Translations under genes and position numbers: made by a program
The notes under the pieces: generated by a model
Told to the model about the DNA's origin: nothing
Databases searched by the model: none
Seen by the model: the letters and a program-made list of their open reading frames with translations, nothing else
Part shown: positions 1 to 9,142 of the stretch, piece after piece
Numbering within the stretch: the first letter of the stretch is position 1
Layout of the letters: every line of letters starts with the position of its first letter
Assembly (NCBI GenBank): GCA_964493095.1
Contig: CAZBNG010000003.1
Location: forward strand, 1-64,000
Origin: CAYXSX01 sp964493095
Lineage (GTDB): Bacteria > Pseudomonadota > Alphaproteobacteria > Micavibrionales > Micavibrionaceae
Length of the DNA: 64,000 nt
Direction: 5' to 3'

Positions 1-1296
1 GGAACCGGAAACGCCCTCTCCCTGTGTCAGTCTGTTACCGATATTGCCAAAACTGGCAGCGATCTCAAAAAAGCCCATCAGGTTGAGCCCGATCAGGAAG
101 AGCAGATAGGCAAGGCCGCCCACCACCAGCGGGTTTTGCAACTGAAAGCCCCAGCCGATTTCCGCACCCGCTAATTTCAGGATGATCAGCAAACCGGCAA
201 TGGCGGCAAAACACGTCAAAATTCCCAGCGTATAGGCAATTCCATGCAGCCGCGCCAGTGCCGCGCTCTTTTCAGAGATTTTTACAAGGCTAAGCGCCTT
301 GATCGACAGCACGGGGAACACACAGGGCATCAGGTTTAGAATCAATCCGCCCAACAAAGCCAGAACAACCGCTTTGAAAAATCCGATAGACGAGACTGCC
401 ATAGCGACATCGTTTTGATCACCCTCTTGTGCTGTCCCTTTAGAAACGATCCCGGCCTTTACAGCATTTAAAACGAAATTCTCCTGAGAGCCGTCGGCAA
501 GCTTATGCTCCATAACAAACTTCGTGCCACTCATCACATCAAGCGGGCGGTCGCCGCGCTCCTGTTCAACGATGATAGAACCATCCTTTATAGAAACATG
601 CGCGGGCGCGGCATTGTTTACCAAACCCCAGTCATCCGGAAAGAAGACCAGATCGGCCGGATCAACCGAAGTTAGAAATTGTACCTCATCCGGAGTAACC
701 GTTAACACGAGGTTGCCGGATTTTTCTGCAAAGGTGGTTTTCCACATAACAGAAATCGGAAGCCGGTCCGCCGCCGAAGACAGGTAGGCCGAATTGTTTT
801 CTTCCATATTGGAGGGGTCGTTCAGCGTTAACGTGTACGTGCCGAATTCCGGAATGCAAATATCGTTGCACACAAGCACTTCGACATCGGCGGTAAGGAT
901 TATGGGCCCCTGCGGGATATCGTCGGGCACTTTAAGACTTTGAAGCAAAATAACCTGATCGGCGTAGCCGTAATTCATCAGGGGACCGTAGGGAAGTTTT
1001 TCAGGAGCAGGCCACATAATCGGCCCGGTTTCGAATCCGGTGGGCATATGCCAGTCAATGCGGGGAATAGATCCGGAATCACCGGGATTTTTCCAGTATG
1101 TGTGCCAGCCCTCGCGGATGGATTGCTGAACTCCCAGCAAAATCTCATCGCCGGGATTTACGGTTGTACGTTCAGCCAAAAGGCGAATTTTAACGTAGTT
1201 TTCAGGGGACTTTTCCAGCTCCTGCGCCTTCAGGGGCGCCCCGGCAGAAATAAGAATGGTAAGAAATACAGCAAGAGATAACAGGAAATTGCGCAA
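1..1296 (-). CDS. dsbD: DsbD-like thiol:disulfide interchange protein, C-terminal part missing
   Basis: Membrane protein that passes electrons from cytoplasmic thioredoxin to periplasmic thiols. The gene runs off the left edge, so only the first 432 residues are visible. I read a hydrophobic signal sequence (about residues 1-24), then a DsbD N-terminal (alpha) domain with the redox pair Cys143/Cys147 in VCNDICIPE. The membrane core then begins with LNLMPCVFPVLSIKAL, the hallmark of the DsbD/CcdA transmembrane domain with its first membrane cysteine. The start is a TTG at 1296, chosen because AAAGGGGG lies just upstream and no ATG is available there. It is divergent from aacS across a 194-base gap. 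The family is clear; whether a C-terminal thioredoxin-like domain exists cannot be seen. Confidence 0.9.
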   Translation of the reverse strand, partial: MRNFLLSLAVFLTILISAGAPLKAQELEKSPENYVKIRLLAERTTVNPGDEILLGVQQSIREGWHTYWKNPGDSGSIPRIDWHMPTGFETGPIMWPAPEKLPYGPLMNYGYADQVILLQSLKVPDDIPQGPIILTADVEVLVCNDICIPEFGTYTLTLNDPSNMEENNSAYLSSAADRLPISVMWKTTFAEKSGNLVLTVTPDEVQFLTSVDPADLVFFPDDWGLVNNAAPAHVSIKDGSIIVEQERGDRPLDVMSGTKFVMEHKLADGSQENFVLNAVKAGIVSKGTAQEGDQNDVAMAVSSIGFFKAVVLALLGGLILNLMPCVFPVLSIKALSLVKISEKSAALARLHGIAYTLGILTCFAAIAGLLIILKLAGAEIGWGFQLQNPLVVGGLAYLLFLIGLNLMGFFEIAASFGNIGNRLTQGEGVSGS

Positions 1297-1327
1297 TTTT
1301 GGCCCCCTTTGGCATTTGTCTGGGTTT

Positions 1328-1345
1328 TATTGCCTCCGGGCAATA
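1328..1345. other. Short inverted repeat in the dsbD/aacS divergent gap
   Basis: TATTGCC, loop TCCG, GGCAATA: a 7-bp perfect stem closing a UNCG-type tetraloop when read on the plus strand. It lies in the gap that must hold both divergent promoters. No U-tract follows, so it is not an obvious terminator. Function unknown. Confidence 0.35.
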
Positions 1346-1490
1346 TAATATTTTCGGGTGCCTTAGAAAAGGCTGCTTTCGTAACTCCCCTACGTTAACC
1401 TATTCGCTTCTTCTTGACTTGCGGTTACAGGAGCATCAAGAATTGACCTGTCGATTTTTAGTTTACCAGTAACTACGCAAAGGCTCTTTC

Positions 1491-3476
1491 ATGACTGTTT
1501 CGCCGCAAAAAACACAGGCAGATACCCCGGCACCGCTTTGGACTCCCTCCGAAGAAAAAAAGGCGAATGCTCTTTTGACACGTTTTATAGATGAAGCGGA
1601 GAAAAAAGCCGGACAAGAATTTTCCAGCTATCAGGATTTATGGGATTGGTCGGTAAAAGAACCCAAGGCCTTTTGGGAACTTTTCTGGGATTTCAGCATG
1701 GTTATTGGCGAGCGCGGTGACATCACGCTCGCAAATCCTGATAAAATGACAGGCGCACAATTTTTTATCGATTCAAAAATTAATTACGCTGAAAACCTCC
1801 TGCGCCAGAGAAACGATGAAACGGCGATTATCTTCCGCAATGAAAAACGCGAAGAACGTACACTTTCTTATAACGAACTTTACTATGAGGTCAGCGTCTG
1901 GGCTCAAGCCATGCGGGCGATGGGTTTAAAGAAAGGCGACCGCGTTGCCGGGTATATGCCCAATATGGCCGAAACGATTATTGCCATGCTGGCGGCGACA
2001 TCTATCGGCGCCATCTGGGCATCAGCCTCTCCGGACTTTGGCTCTCAGGGCGTGTTAGACAGATTTGGCCAAATAGAGCCAAAACTTTTAATTACTGTTG
2101 ACGGCTATTATTACAATGGCAAAACTATAGACTGTCTGGAGAAAATCCGGGAGATCCAGCCGCTATTAACAGGGCTGGAAAAAACGGTTATCATTCCCTT
2201 CTTCGGAACATCACCCGATATCGAAGACCTGCATGGCGATACCGTGCTTGATGAAGAATTTACAGCCGCCTTCATGCCACAGGAAATCGAGTTTACCCGC
2301 GTGGAATTCAATCACCCGCTTTTCATCATGTTCTCTTCCGGAACAACGGGCGCACCCAAATGCATCGTACACGGCACCGGTGGCACATTGATCCAGCATA
2401 TGAAAGAGCACCAGTTGCAATGCGACATCAAGTCCGGCGATAAAGTGTTTTATTTTACCACATGCGGCTGGATGATGTGGAACTGGCAGGTTACGGCACT
2501 GGCTAGCGGCGCCACGCTGATGCTGTTTGACGGCTCCCCTTTTTACCCCGACGGAAATATGCTGTGGCGCTATGCCGAAGAACACGGCTGTACGCTTTTC
2601 GGAACTTCGGCAAAATATATAGACGCCTTGAAGGCACACGGCCTTGCACCGGGAGAAAACCATGATCTTTCAAGCCTGCGCGCGATTACCTCCACGGGTT
2701 CACCGCTGGTGCATGAGAGTTTTGATTATGTCTATACGAAGATTAAAAAGGACGTACACCTTGCCTCTATTTCAGGCGGCACGGATATTATTTCCTGCTT
2801 TATCCTGGGCAACCCTATATCGCCTGTTTACCGTGGTGAAATTCAGGGCGCGGGCCTGGGTATGGCTGTCGATATTTTTGATGACGACGGCAAGCCCATA
2901 ACGGGTACGCCGGGGGAACTTGTTTGCACCCGGCCCTTCCCCTCGATGCCGGTACAATTCTGGAATGATACGAACGGCTCTCGCTACCGCGCAGCCTATT
3001 TCGAGCGCTTCGAAAATATCTGGTGCCACGGCGACTGGGTGGAAAAAACACCGCAAGGCGGTTTTATCATTCACGGTCGGTCCGACGCCACCTTGAATCC
3101 GGGCGGCGTACGCATCGGCACGGCGGAAATTTACAGACAGGTTGAACAGGTGGAAGGTATTTTGGAATCCATTGCCGTCGGCCAGGATTTCGATGACGAT
3201 GTACGCGTTATATTGTTTGTCGTTCTCAAACCGGGCACAACACTTGACGAAGCCCTTATCAAAGAAATCAAGACACGCATCCGCAACGGCGCTTCGCCTC
3301 GGCATGTACCGGCAAAGATTATTGCCGTAACCGATATCCCACGCACTAAAAGCGGCAAGATCACCGAGCTGGCCGTACGTGACGTCATTCACGGCCGCCC
3401 TATAAAGAATGTTGAGGCCCTCGCCAATCCCGAAAGCCTGAAACTTTATGAGGGGTTAGAGGAACTAAAGTCGTAA
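1491..3476 (+). CDS. aacS: Acetoacetyl-CoA synthetase (acetoacetate--CoA ligase)
   Basis: Activates acetoacetate to acetoacetyl-CoA with ATP, feeding ketone bodies or polyhydroxybutyrate breakdown products into central metabolism. At 661 aa it has the family's usual length. The ANL-superfamily P-loop MFSSGTTGAPKCIVHG lies near residue 280, followed by the AacS-typical TTCGWMMWNW. The adenylate-binding region RSDATLNPGGVRIGTAEIY is near residue 525. The C-terminal catalytic and acylation lysine region RTKSGKITE is near residue 620. The N-terminal FWDFS/INYAENLL segment also matches AacS rather than acetyl-CoA synthetase. The start ATG has AAAGG upstream. It stands alone, with the next gene 246 bases away. 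Confidence 0.95.
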   Translation: MTVSPQKTQADTPAPLWTPSEEKKANALLTRFIDEAEKKAGQEFSSYQDLWDWSVKEPKAFWELFWDFSMVIGERGDITLANPDKMTGAQFFIDSKINYAENLLRQRNDETAIIFRNEKREERTLSYNELYYEVSVWAQAMRAMGLKKGDRVAGYMPNMAETIIAMLAATSIGAIWASASPDFGSQGVLDRFGQIEPKLLITVDGYYYNGKTIDCLEKIREIQPLLTGLEKTVIIPFFGTSPDIEDLHGDTVLDEEFTAAFMPQEIEFTRVEFNHPLFIMFSSGTTGAPKCIVHGTGGTLIQHMKEHQLQCDIKSGDKVFYFTTCGWMMWNWQVTALASGATLMLFDGSPFYPDGNMLWRYAEEHGCTLFGTSAKYIDALKAHGLAPGENHDLSSLRAITSTGSPLVHESFDYVYTKIKKDVHLASISGGTDIISCFILGNPISPVYRGEIQGAGLGMAVDIFDDDGKPITGTPGELVCTRPFPSMPVQFWNDTNGSRYRAAYFERFENIWCHGDWVEKTPQGGFIIHGRSDATLNPGGVRIGTAEIYRQVEQVEGILESIAVGQDFDDDVRVILFVVLKPGTTLDEALIKEIKTRIRNGASPRHVPAKIIAVTDIPRTKSGKITELAVRDVIHGRPIKNVEALANPESLKLYEGLEELKS

Positions 3477-3521
3477 ATAATGCTTGCAGCACCCCGGAAA
3501 ATCTGTTTCTCTGAACTTGTT

Positions 3522-3608
3522 ATGAGAATTTTAGACATCGCAGCTATGACCTTTATGACCGCAGCAGCAGCAAGTGCAGCAGCGGCAGCAGCGATTGCGG
3601 CGGCCTAG
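3522..3608 (+). CDS. Possible 28-aa alanine-rich peptide
   Basis: A short ORF in the aacS/aminotransferase gap reads MRILDIAAMTF, then a tail of 17 residues (MTAAAASAAAAAAIAAA), of which 13 are alanine and two are Met/Thr at its start. The alanine codons are mostly GCA, GCG and GCC. No convincing ribosome binding site precedes it. The stop codon lies inside the inverted repeat GGCGGC-CTA-GCCGCC (3599-3613). It could be a leader peptide, a small hydrophobic peptide, or simply a GCA/GCG repeat tract. I do not recognise it. Confidence 0.2.
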   Translation: MRILDIAAMTFMTAAAASAAAAAAIAAA

Positions 3609-3722
3609 CCGCCATATTCCAAGCCCATAGTGCAAAAGCGCACGCTCCCAAGAAAAGCCCCGGAAGAATAAAAGCCTAAGAAAGCCTTTGCTTTTACAGG
3701 TACGCTAACATACAGGTACAAT

Positions 3723-4937
3723 ATGAAAAGATTAGAACAAGACAGCCCGACACAGACGCCTCATTTTGTGGATCATCCCCCTTTTAAAGGTGTACTGGAA
3801 AACCTTGCCTCCAACCCGGGGGATGCTATTTTGCGCTATACGCAGGAAAAAATAGCGCAGGGACAGGAAATAATCTCTCTCGTACAAGGGCAAAGCGATC
3901 TCAAAACCCCCGATTTCATTATCAACGCCACGACAAAGGCCATGCAGGACGGCAAGACCTTCTACGGTCCCACGCCGGGTCAGCCGTTCCTGAGGGAGTC
4001 CCTTTCGCGTTATTATAAGAATATATACGGCGCAAATGTTTCGCCCGACCGCTTTTTTGTAACGCCTTCGGGCACAACGGCCATGCATGTGGCGCTCTCC
4101 ATGGTTTTGGAGCCCGGCGATGATATTGTTGCCATCACTCCGATCTGGAAAAACCTGATCAGCGCCGTGGAGCTTACCGGAGCAACCACGACTAACGTGC
4201 CGCTTACTCTTGGTCAAGACAACCAGTGGCGCCTTGATCTGGATAAGCTCTTCGACAGCGTCAGCGCCCGCACGCGCGCTATTTTGATTGTAACACCGTC
4301 AAACCCGGCTGGGTGGACAGCCAATGCGACGGAAATACGCGCTATCTTGAATTTCGCGCGCACCAACGGGCTTTGGGTTATTGCCGATGAGGTTTACGGC
4401 CGCATGATGTACGGACAAAAGCACGCCCCCAGCTTCCTCGACATTGCCGATGAAAACGATAACCTTCTCCTGCTTAACAGTTTTTCCAAAAACTGGTCTA
4501 TGACAGGCTGGCGTGTGGGTTGGCTCGTCGGCCCCAGGAACGTCGAAGAAAAAATCCGCAACGCGGCGCTCTACACTTTCCTGTGCACCCCTACTTTCCT
4601 GCAATACGGCGCGGCGGCGGCTCTGGATGAAGGCGAGGAATTCCTCGCTGCGCATATGGATTTATGGTCCCGCAACCGCGACACTGTGATGGACAAGCTT
4701 GGCAACCATCCGCGTATCACCGTTTTAAAGCCGCAGGCAACTTACTACGCGCTATTCAGGGTGGAGGGGGAGACAGACTGCCTGTCCCTTGCCCGCCAGT
4801 GTATAGACAAGGCCGGCGTGGCGCTGGCCCCCGGATGTGCGTTCGGCGCTGTATCAAAGGGGTATCTGCGCCTTTGTTTTGCGGGCGGAGAAGAAAAATT
4901 AAACACGGTTCTTGACAAACTCTGCAATACCCTATAA
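3723..4937 (+). CDS. PLP-dependent class I/II aminotransferase
   Basis: Fold-type I aminotransferase of the aspartate/aromatic type, 404 aa. The pyridoxal-phosphate lysine is Lys256 in NSFSKNWSMTGWRVGW. Other family marks are FYGPTPGQPFLRE (substrate-domain loop), TPSGTTAMHVAL (cofactor phosphate loop), VTPSNPAGW with the conserved Asn, and VIADEVYGRMMY with the Asp/Tyr that contact the PLP ring. A terminal Arg in KGYLRLCFA would bind the substrate carboxylate. The amino donor cannot be named from sequence. The N-terminus has a roughly 25-residue extension before the core. Transcribed with the small gene at 4948. Confidence 0.9.
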   Translation: MKRLEQDSPTQTPHFVDHPPFKGVLENLASNPGDAILRYTQEKIAQGQEIISLVQGQSDLKTPDFIINATTKAMQDGKTFYGPTPGQPFLRESLSRYYKNIYGANVSPDRFFVTPSGTTAMHVALSMVLEPGDDIVAITPIWKNLISAVELTGATTTNVPLTLGQDNQWRLDLDKLFDSVSARTRAILIVTPSNPAGWTANATEIRAILNFARTNGLWVIADEVYGRMMYGQKHAPSFLDIADENDNLLLLNSFSKNWSMTGWRVGWLVGPRNVEEKIRNAALYTFLCTPTFLQYGAAAALDEGEEFLAAHMDLWSRNRDTVMDKLGNHPRITVLKPQATYYALFRVEGETDCLSLARQCIDKAGVALAPGCAFGAVSKGYLRLCFAGGEEKLNTVLDKLCNTL

Positions 4938-4947
4938 TTTACATAAT

Positions 4948-5319
4948 ATGAGTTTTCATAGAAAAATATTTGGAGTTGCTGTAACTGACGGAATAATCCG
5001 CACCAACAATGGTAACGGTGTTGATTACGAAACCACTTTCAATGGCCAGCGATTACGTGCTTCTCACGCTCTGCAAGAGTTTCGGCGCAGAATGGCAGGT
5101 GACCCACCTGCCCTCGTTTGCGACGCTGAAATTCCCGATAAAGGCCTTCAGACTTTATACTACCTTATGACCGGCAATGACATCCCGGAAGCTAAAGCTC
5201 CCTTAAGCAAGGTAGAAAAGCGTGCGCTGGACGTACAGCCCGGATTTCACCCCGGTGCTTTCTTTGGACCAAGTCCGGTGGAAGAAGGGCAATTAGAACA
5301 GCAGTCAGGACCGAACTAG
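4948..5319 (+). CDS. Hypothetical protein, 123 aa
   Basis: I do not recognise this protein. It begins MSFHRKIFGVAVTDGIIRTN, has a central basic/helical segment (RASHALQEFRRRM) and ends in a Pro/Gly/Gln-rich tail. No signal peptide or membrane segment is visible. The frame stays open upstream to a TTG at 4912 inside the aminotransferase gene. I prefer the ATG at 4948, ten bases after that gene's stop, although neither start has a strong ribosome binding site. Position suggests co-transcription with the aminotransferase. Confidence 0.55.
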   Translation: MSFHRKIFGVAVTDGIIRTNNGNGVDYETTFNGQRLRASHALQEFRRRMAGDPPALVCDAEIPDKGLQTLYYLMTGNDIPEAKAPLSKVEKRALDVQPGFHPGAFFGPSPVEEGQLEQQSGPN

Positions 5320-5408
5320 TTCTCTAATTCAGCAACTACTTGCAATTTATCCGCCTTTTTACCCTCACCAAGCTTGATAGCCCCATCAAAACCCTTTAGT
5401 TTCGCCGC

Positions 5409-5945
5409 ATGCGTGGTTATTTCGGCATCGGCGTAGAAGGAATCAGCAAGGAGGCCAATGTCGGCAATCTTGTCCGTTCCGCGCATTCATTCGGCGCCAG
5501 TTTCTTTTTCACCATTGCCCCGGTAGTGGATGTAGAAGCCATGAGGGTATCGGACACGGCGGATTCTTTCGATCACATGCCGTATTACGAATACCGGGAT
5601 GTAAAATCACTCGACCTTCCGCAAGAATGTACTTTGGTGGGCGTTGAATTAACTCCTGATTCCATCGCCCTTCCCAGTTTCCGCCATCCCACCCGCGCCG
5701 CTTACGTCCTTGGGCCGGAAATGGGAAGCCTCTCCCCGGAAATGACAGCACGCTGCGAACACATTATCCAGATTCCCATGAAGTTTTGCGTCAATGTCGG
5801 CGTCGCTGGTGCGCTCGTCATGTACGACCGCCTGATTTCCATGGGGCGCTTTGCCCCTCGCCCGGTAAAGGCCGGAGGCCCGACCGAAGAACCTCACGGC
5901 GGCCAGCCAAAGGGGCACAGGCGCAAAACCCGCACGGGCCAATAA
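5409..5945 (+). CDS. SpoU/TrmH-family RNA 2'-O-methyltransferase
   Basis: Knotted (SPOUT) S-adenosylmethionine-dependent methyltransferase acting on tRNA or rRNA. All three family motifs are present: NVGNLVRSAHSFGA (motif 1, residues about 18-31), YVLGPEMGSLSPEM (motif 2, about 98-111) and IPMKFCVNVGVAGALVMYD (motif 3, about 122-140). The C-terminus is a basic, Gly/Arg/Lys-rich tail (GGQPKGHRRKTRTGQ), probably RNA-contacting. The N-terminal L30e-like substrate domain of larger relatives is absent. The target nucleotide cannot be assigned. Confidence 0.88.
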   Translation: MRGYFGIGVEGISKEANVGNLVRSAHSFGASFFFTIAPVVDVEAMRVSDTADSFDHMPYYEYRDVKSLDLPQECTLVGVELTPDSIALPSFRHPTRAAYVLGPEMGSLSPEMTARCEHIIQIPMKFCVNVGVAGALVMYDRLISMGRFAPRPVKAGGPTEEPHGGQPKGHRRKTRTGQ

Positions 5946-6074
5946 TAGTTCTAAATTTTTTAAGTTTAATTTTTGAAATTCGTACAGAAATGTATAGTAT
6001 GGGACTTACTCTGGGCCGCTATTCTTGCAGCTCAACTCTGGAATTTACAAACTAATCAGTTTTAAGGTGTTGAT

Positions 6075-6587
6075 ATGAAAAAAAATTTAGGTCTTGTGGC
6101 GTTTATAGCGGTATTGGGTGTTGCCTGTTCCCAGGCACAAGCCGGAGAGCCAAGACTGATAGGAACACATGGCGACTGGGCCGCTTATGTTTTCTTTGAA
6201 GATGGCAATAAGGTCTGTTACATGGCCAGCCAGCCGCAAAAAGCGGAAGGCAATTACACACGCCGGGATGAAGTTTTTGCCCTCATCACGCAACGCCCGG
6301 CGGAAGGTACCAAAGACGTTTTCAGCTACATTACCGGCTATACTTACAAGCCGGGCAGCGATGCGATTCTTAAGGTAAACGGCAAGAGGTTTGTGTTGTT
6401 CACACAAGGAGATACTGGTTGGGCACCGGATTCAGAAACCGACAACGAGATTGCCAAGGCAATCAAAGCCGGTTCATCAATGGTTGTGGAGGGCACATCA
6501 TCCCGCGGGACAAAAACAACAGACACATTCAGCCTGAAAGGCTCTACGGCAGCGTATAAAGCAATTGCCGACGAATGCGCCCAGTAG
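6075..6587 (+). CDS. IalB-family (invasion associated locus B) secreted protein
   Basis: 170 aa with a clear signal peptide (MKKNLGLVAFIAVLGVACSQAQA, cleavage probably after AQA at residue 23). The mature part carries IalB-family segments GDWAAYV, KVCYMASQPQK, RRDEVFALIT and YITGYTYKPGSDA. Family members are periplasmic or surface proteins first linked to erythrocyte invasion in Bartonella but widespread in free-living alphaproteobacteria, so no invasion role is implied. AAGGTG sits eight bases before the ATG. Followed at once by a strong hairpin at 6592. Confidence 0.85.
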   Translation: MKKNLGLVAFIAVLGVACSQAQAGEPRLIGTHGDWAAYVFFEDGNKVCYMASQPQKAEGNYTRRDEVFALITQRPAEGTKDVFSYITGYTYKPGSDAILKVNGKRFVLFTQGDTGWAPDSETDNEIAKAIKAGSSMVVEGTSSRGTKTTDTFSLKGSTAAYKAIADECAQ

Positions 6588-6591
6588 AGTA

Positions 6592-6627
6592 GATAAGACA
6601 TAAAACAGCAGAGTTTTATGTCTTATC
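6592..6627 (+). terminator. Perfect 15-bp hairpin after the IalB gene
   Basis: GATAAGACATAAAAC, loop AGCAGA, GTTTTATGTCTTATC: a perfect 15-bp stem that starts four bases after the stop codon at 6587. There is no U-tract on the 3' side, so it may act as a weak terminator, an mRNA 3'-end stabiliser, or both. Confidence 0.6.
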
Positions 6628-6775
6628 CAGCTTGTCGAAGCTATGAAAAATACGCATGATTCTCAACTGTCCGCTTTGGAAACCCGCCATTTTATGCTAT
6701 GAATGGTAAAAGTGATTTTATCCAGAGTCATTTTTACATTCGTTTATTTCTCGTTGTTGGAATCATCTCATCGCT

Positions 6776-8458
6776 GTGCTATCAACAAGACAATCAAGAT
6801 CAGATGGAGCAAAAGCGTCGAAACCCGTTCAGGTTTTGCAGATCGTGGGCGCGGTAATAAGGCGTGTTATTTCATCGTTGTGTTTATTTTTGGGGCTGAG
6901 GTTGGCATTGCATAAACATATTAAATTGCGGCAGCGATACGTCTTTACGCGCCAAAATAAAGTACGGCTTCGCTATATCACGCTGTGCACGACAATGTTT
7001 GTGCTTGCCATGACCCCGGTTTATATGGCTGCCAGCGCATCCCTGTATATTGCGGGCCATGATGTTTCCCGTTCGTCGCGTGCAGCTGCAATCCCCTCGT
7101 TAAAAACAGTCGAAATCACAGCTGCGGAAAGTCCTGAAGATCCGAAAATGGATAAAGCCGACTCTGCCGAAACCGGCACTCAGGATCAGGAGAGCACAGA
7201 AAACCCTCAGTTGGCCAACACCGAGAGCTTTGTTGCCAAAATCACGGATTCGCTGCAGCGTCATATCCTTTTCCCAACGATAGCACGCAAACCGGAGATG
7301 CCGCATGAACGCATCGTTAAGCTCGGAAAAGGCGATACGGTTGCGGGCATCCTGCAAAATGCCGGAGTCAGCAGCGCCGAAGCCTATTATGCCGTCAAGG
7401 CTATGAGTGCGCATTATGACCCGCGCCAGGCAAAGCCGGGGCAGGAAATCAGCTTGTTATTCGCTCCCGTTTCCTCGCCCGACACCCCTCTTAACTTACA
7501 GAAACTTGAACTAAAGCTGGACCCTACAAAAGAGGTGGTGGTCCGCAAAGACGGGGAGCAATCCTTTAAAGCCGAAGTCGCTGAAAAAAAGGTTGAGAAA
7601 CAGAATTACGCCCGTTACGCCAATATCGAAACATCCTTATACGGCTCAGCACTACGCGCCGGTATTCCCGCCCCGGTTGTGGCGGAGCTTATCCGTATTT
7701 ATTCGTGGGACGTTGATTTTCAGCGCGATATCCGCCGCGGCGACCACATTGAAGTCCTCTATGATACCCTTGAAACGGAGGATGGCGATCTGGCCCGATA
7801 CGGTGACATTACTTACGCCCGCCTGCATGTCGGCGGCAGGGACTTGCCTGTATATCGCTTCGAAACCACGGATGGCCGCGTAGATTATTTCCAGCCCGAC
7901 GGTATGAGCATTCGCAAGGCGCTCATGAAAACTCCGGTCGACGGAGCAAGACTGTCTTCCGGCTTTGGAATGCGAAAACATCCTGTTCTTGGCTATAATA
8001 GAATGCACAAAGGAGTTGATTTCGCGGCACCGGTAGGAACACCTATTTATGCCGCCGGGGACGGTGTCATCGAAAAAATAGAGCGATACGGAAGCTATGG
8101 CAATTATATCCGTATCCGGCATAACTCCACTCTTAAGACCGCCTATGCGCACATGCATAAATTCGCCAAGAATATGAGCCGGGGCAAACGTGTGGAACAG
8201 GGTCAGGTTATTGGTTATATCGGCGCCACCGGCCGTGTAACAGGTCCTCACCTTCACTTTGAAGTGCTAGTCGATAACCAGCAGGTTAATCCGGGCCGTG
8301 TCGACCTGCCCACGGGAGAAAGACTCAGAGGCAAGGAATTGGAGAAATTCAAATCGATCATGAAAAATGCGCAACAACGCTATGCAGCACTGGTCGATGG
8401 CGTTAAATACGCCCAGAATACCAGCGAAGACGATAAAAACCATACGGTGCGCCAGTAA
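6776..8458 (+). CDS. M23-family murein endopeptidase (MepM/NlpD type), membrane-anchored
   Basis: Zinc metallopeptidase that cuts peptidoglycan cross-links in the periplasm. The C-terminal LytM domain contains HKGVDFAAPVGTPIYAAGDG (zinc His and Asp), YAHMHKF and GPHLHFEV (HxH zinc/catalytic motif). An N-terminal membrane anchor (about residues 67-90) is followed by an acidic linker and a LysM/OapA-like segment (RIVKLGKGDTVAGILQNAGV). The start is uncertain: the GTG at 6776 is the first in frame, but the residues before HIKLRQRYVFTRQNKVRLRY look poorly conserved and a later start is possible. Confidence 0.85.
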   Translation: MLSTRQSRSDGAKASKPVQVLQIVGAVIRRVISSLCLFLGLRLALHKHIKLRQRYVFTRQNKVRLRYITLCTTMFVLAMTPVYMAASASLYIAGHDVSRSSRAAAIPSLKTVEITAAESPEDPKMDKADSAETGTQDQESTENPQLANTESFVAKITDSLQRHILFPTIARKPEMPHERIVKLGKGDTVAGILQNAGVSSAEAYYAVKAMSAHYDPRQAKPGQEISLLFAPVSSPDTPLNLQKLELKLDPTKEVVVRKDGEQSFKAEVAEKKVEKQNYARYANIETSLYGSALRAGIPAPVVAELIRIYSWDVDFQRDIRRGDHIEVLYDTLETEDGDLARYGDITYARLHVGGRDLPVYRFETTDGRVDYFQPDGMSIRKALMKTPVDGARLSSGFGMRKHPVLGYNRMHKGVDFAAPVGTPIYAAGDGVIEKIERYGSYGNYIRIRHNSTLKTAYAHMHKFAKNMSRGKRVEQGQVIGYIGATGRVTGPHLHFEVLVDNQQVNPGRVDLPTGERLRGKELEKFKSIMKNAQQRYAALVDGVKYAQNTSEDDKNHTVRQ

Positions 8459-8464
8459 TTACCG

Positions 8465-9142
8465 TTACACCTGACGGCGTATAAAACGTAAAATATAAAT
8501 AACGACCAACACTCCGGCGAGGGAAAACCAGAACAACGCGTATTGCAGATGGCTGTTAGGCGGGGCGGCGTGCAGGACACTTGTTACCATGCCGTTTCTT
8601 TCGCCACTGCCGTCTTCCTCCAGATACAGCATCAATGCCGGCAAAGATCTCAATGCCTTGACGTGTGCAATCTGCTCACTATCAATCACATACCAGGCAT
8701 CGTTTTGCGGATCATTGGACGGAGTGAAAGGATTGCCGCGATCGGGCCTGCGAATAACTCCTTTTAGAGTTCTTGCTCCCTTTAAGTCCTTTCCTTCCTT
8801 GTCATTCAGCCCTATCCATCCGCGGTTAACCAGAACAGTGCCGCCGCCTTCAAGCGCAAAAGGCGTAATAACATGGTAACCTGGCGCACCTTCATAAGTG
8901 CGCGGACCTATTTTAAAGCTTTTATCGTTTAAATAACGGCCTTTGACATGGCCGTGCAGGTAAAGATTGTCTTCATCTTCAAAATCTTTAAATGAAAAGA
9001 CCGAATCTGTTTTTTTAGATGCCTCAATTTTTTCCAGAATGCCCCGTTTCCACTCCAACCGCTGAAGCTGCCATGTCCCCAGCCCGCACAAAACAACAAC
9101 GCCGCAAATCGTAAAAAATGTCGCCCAGAACGGCAGTTTCAT
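8465..9142 (-). CDS. surf1: SURF1-family cytochrome c oxidase assembly protein
   Basis: Inner-membrane factor for heme a insertion into oxidase subunit I. 225 aa with an N-terminal transmembrane helix (about residues 6-23), a periplasmic domain and a C-terminal helix (FWFSLAGVLVVIYILRFI). The signatures are GTWQLQRLEWKRG near the N-terminus, GAPGYHVITPF and VLVNRGWIG. It is the last gene of the oxidase cluster and starts directly after the DUF983 stop codon, so the two are surely co-transcribed. Confidence 0.92.
   Translation of the reverse strand: MKLPFWATFFTICGVVVLCGLGTWQLQRLEWKRGILEKIEASKKTDSVFSFKDFEDEDNLYLHGHVKGRYLNDKSFKIGPRTYEGAPGYHVITPFALEGGGTVLVNRGWIGLNDKEGKDLKGARTLKGVIRRPDRGNPFTPSNDPQNDAWYVIDSEQIAHVKALRSLPALMLYLEEDGSGERNGMVTSVLHAAPPNSHLQYALFWFSLAGVLVVIYILRFIRRQV

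Noticed and set aside
3541..3610. GCA/GCG-rich tract read as a simple trinucleotide repeat or CRISPR-like array
   Set aside because: The units are irregular and no spacer structure exists; kept only as a possible short peptide.
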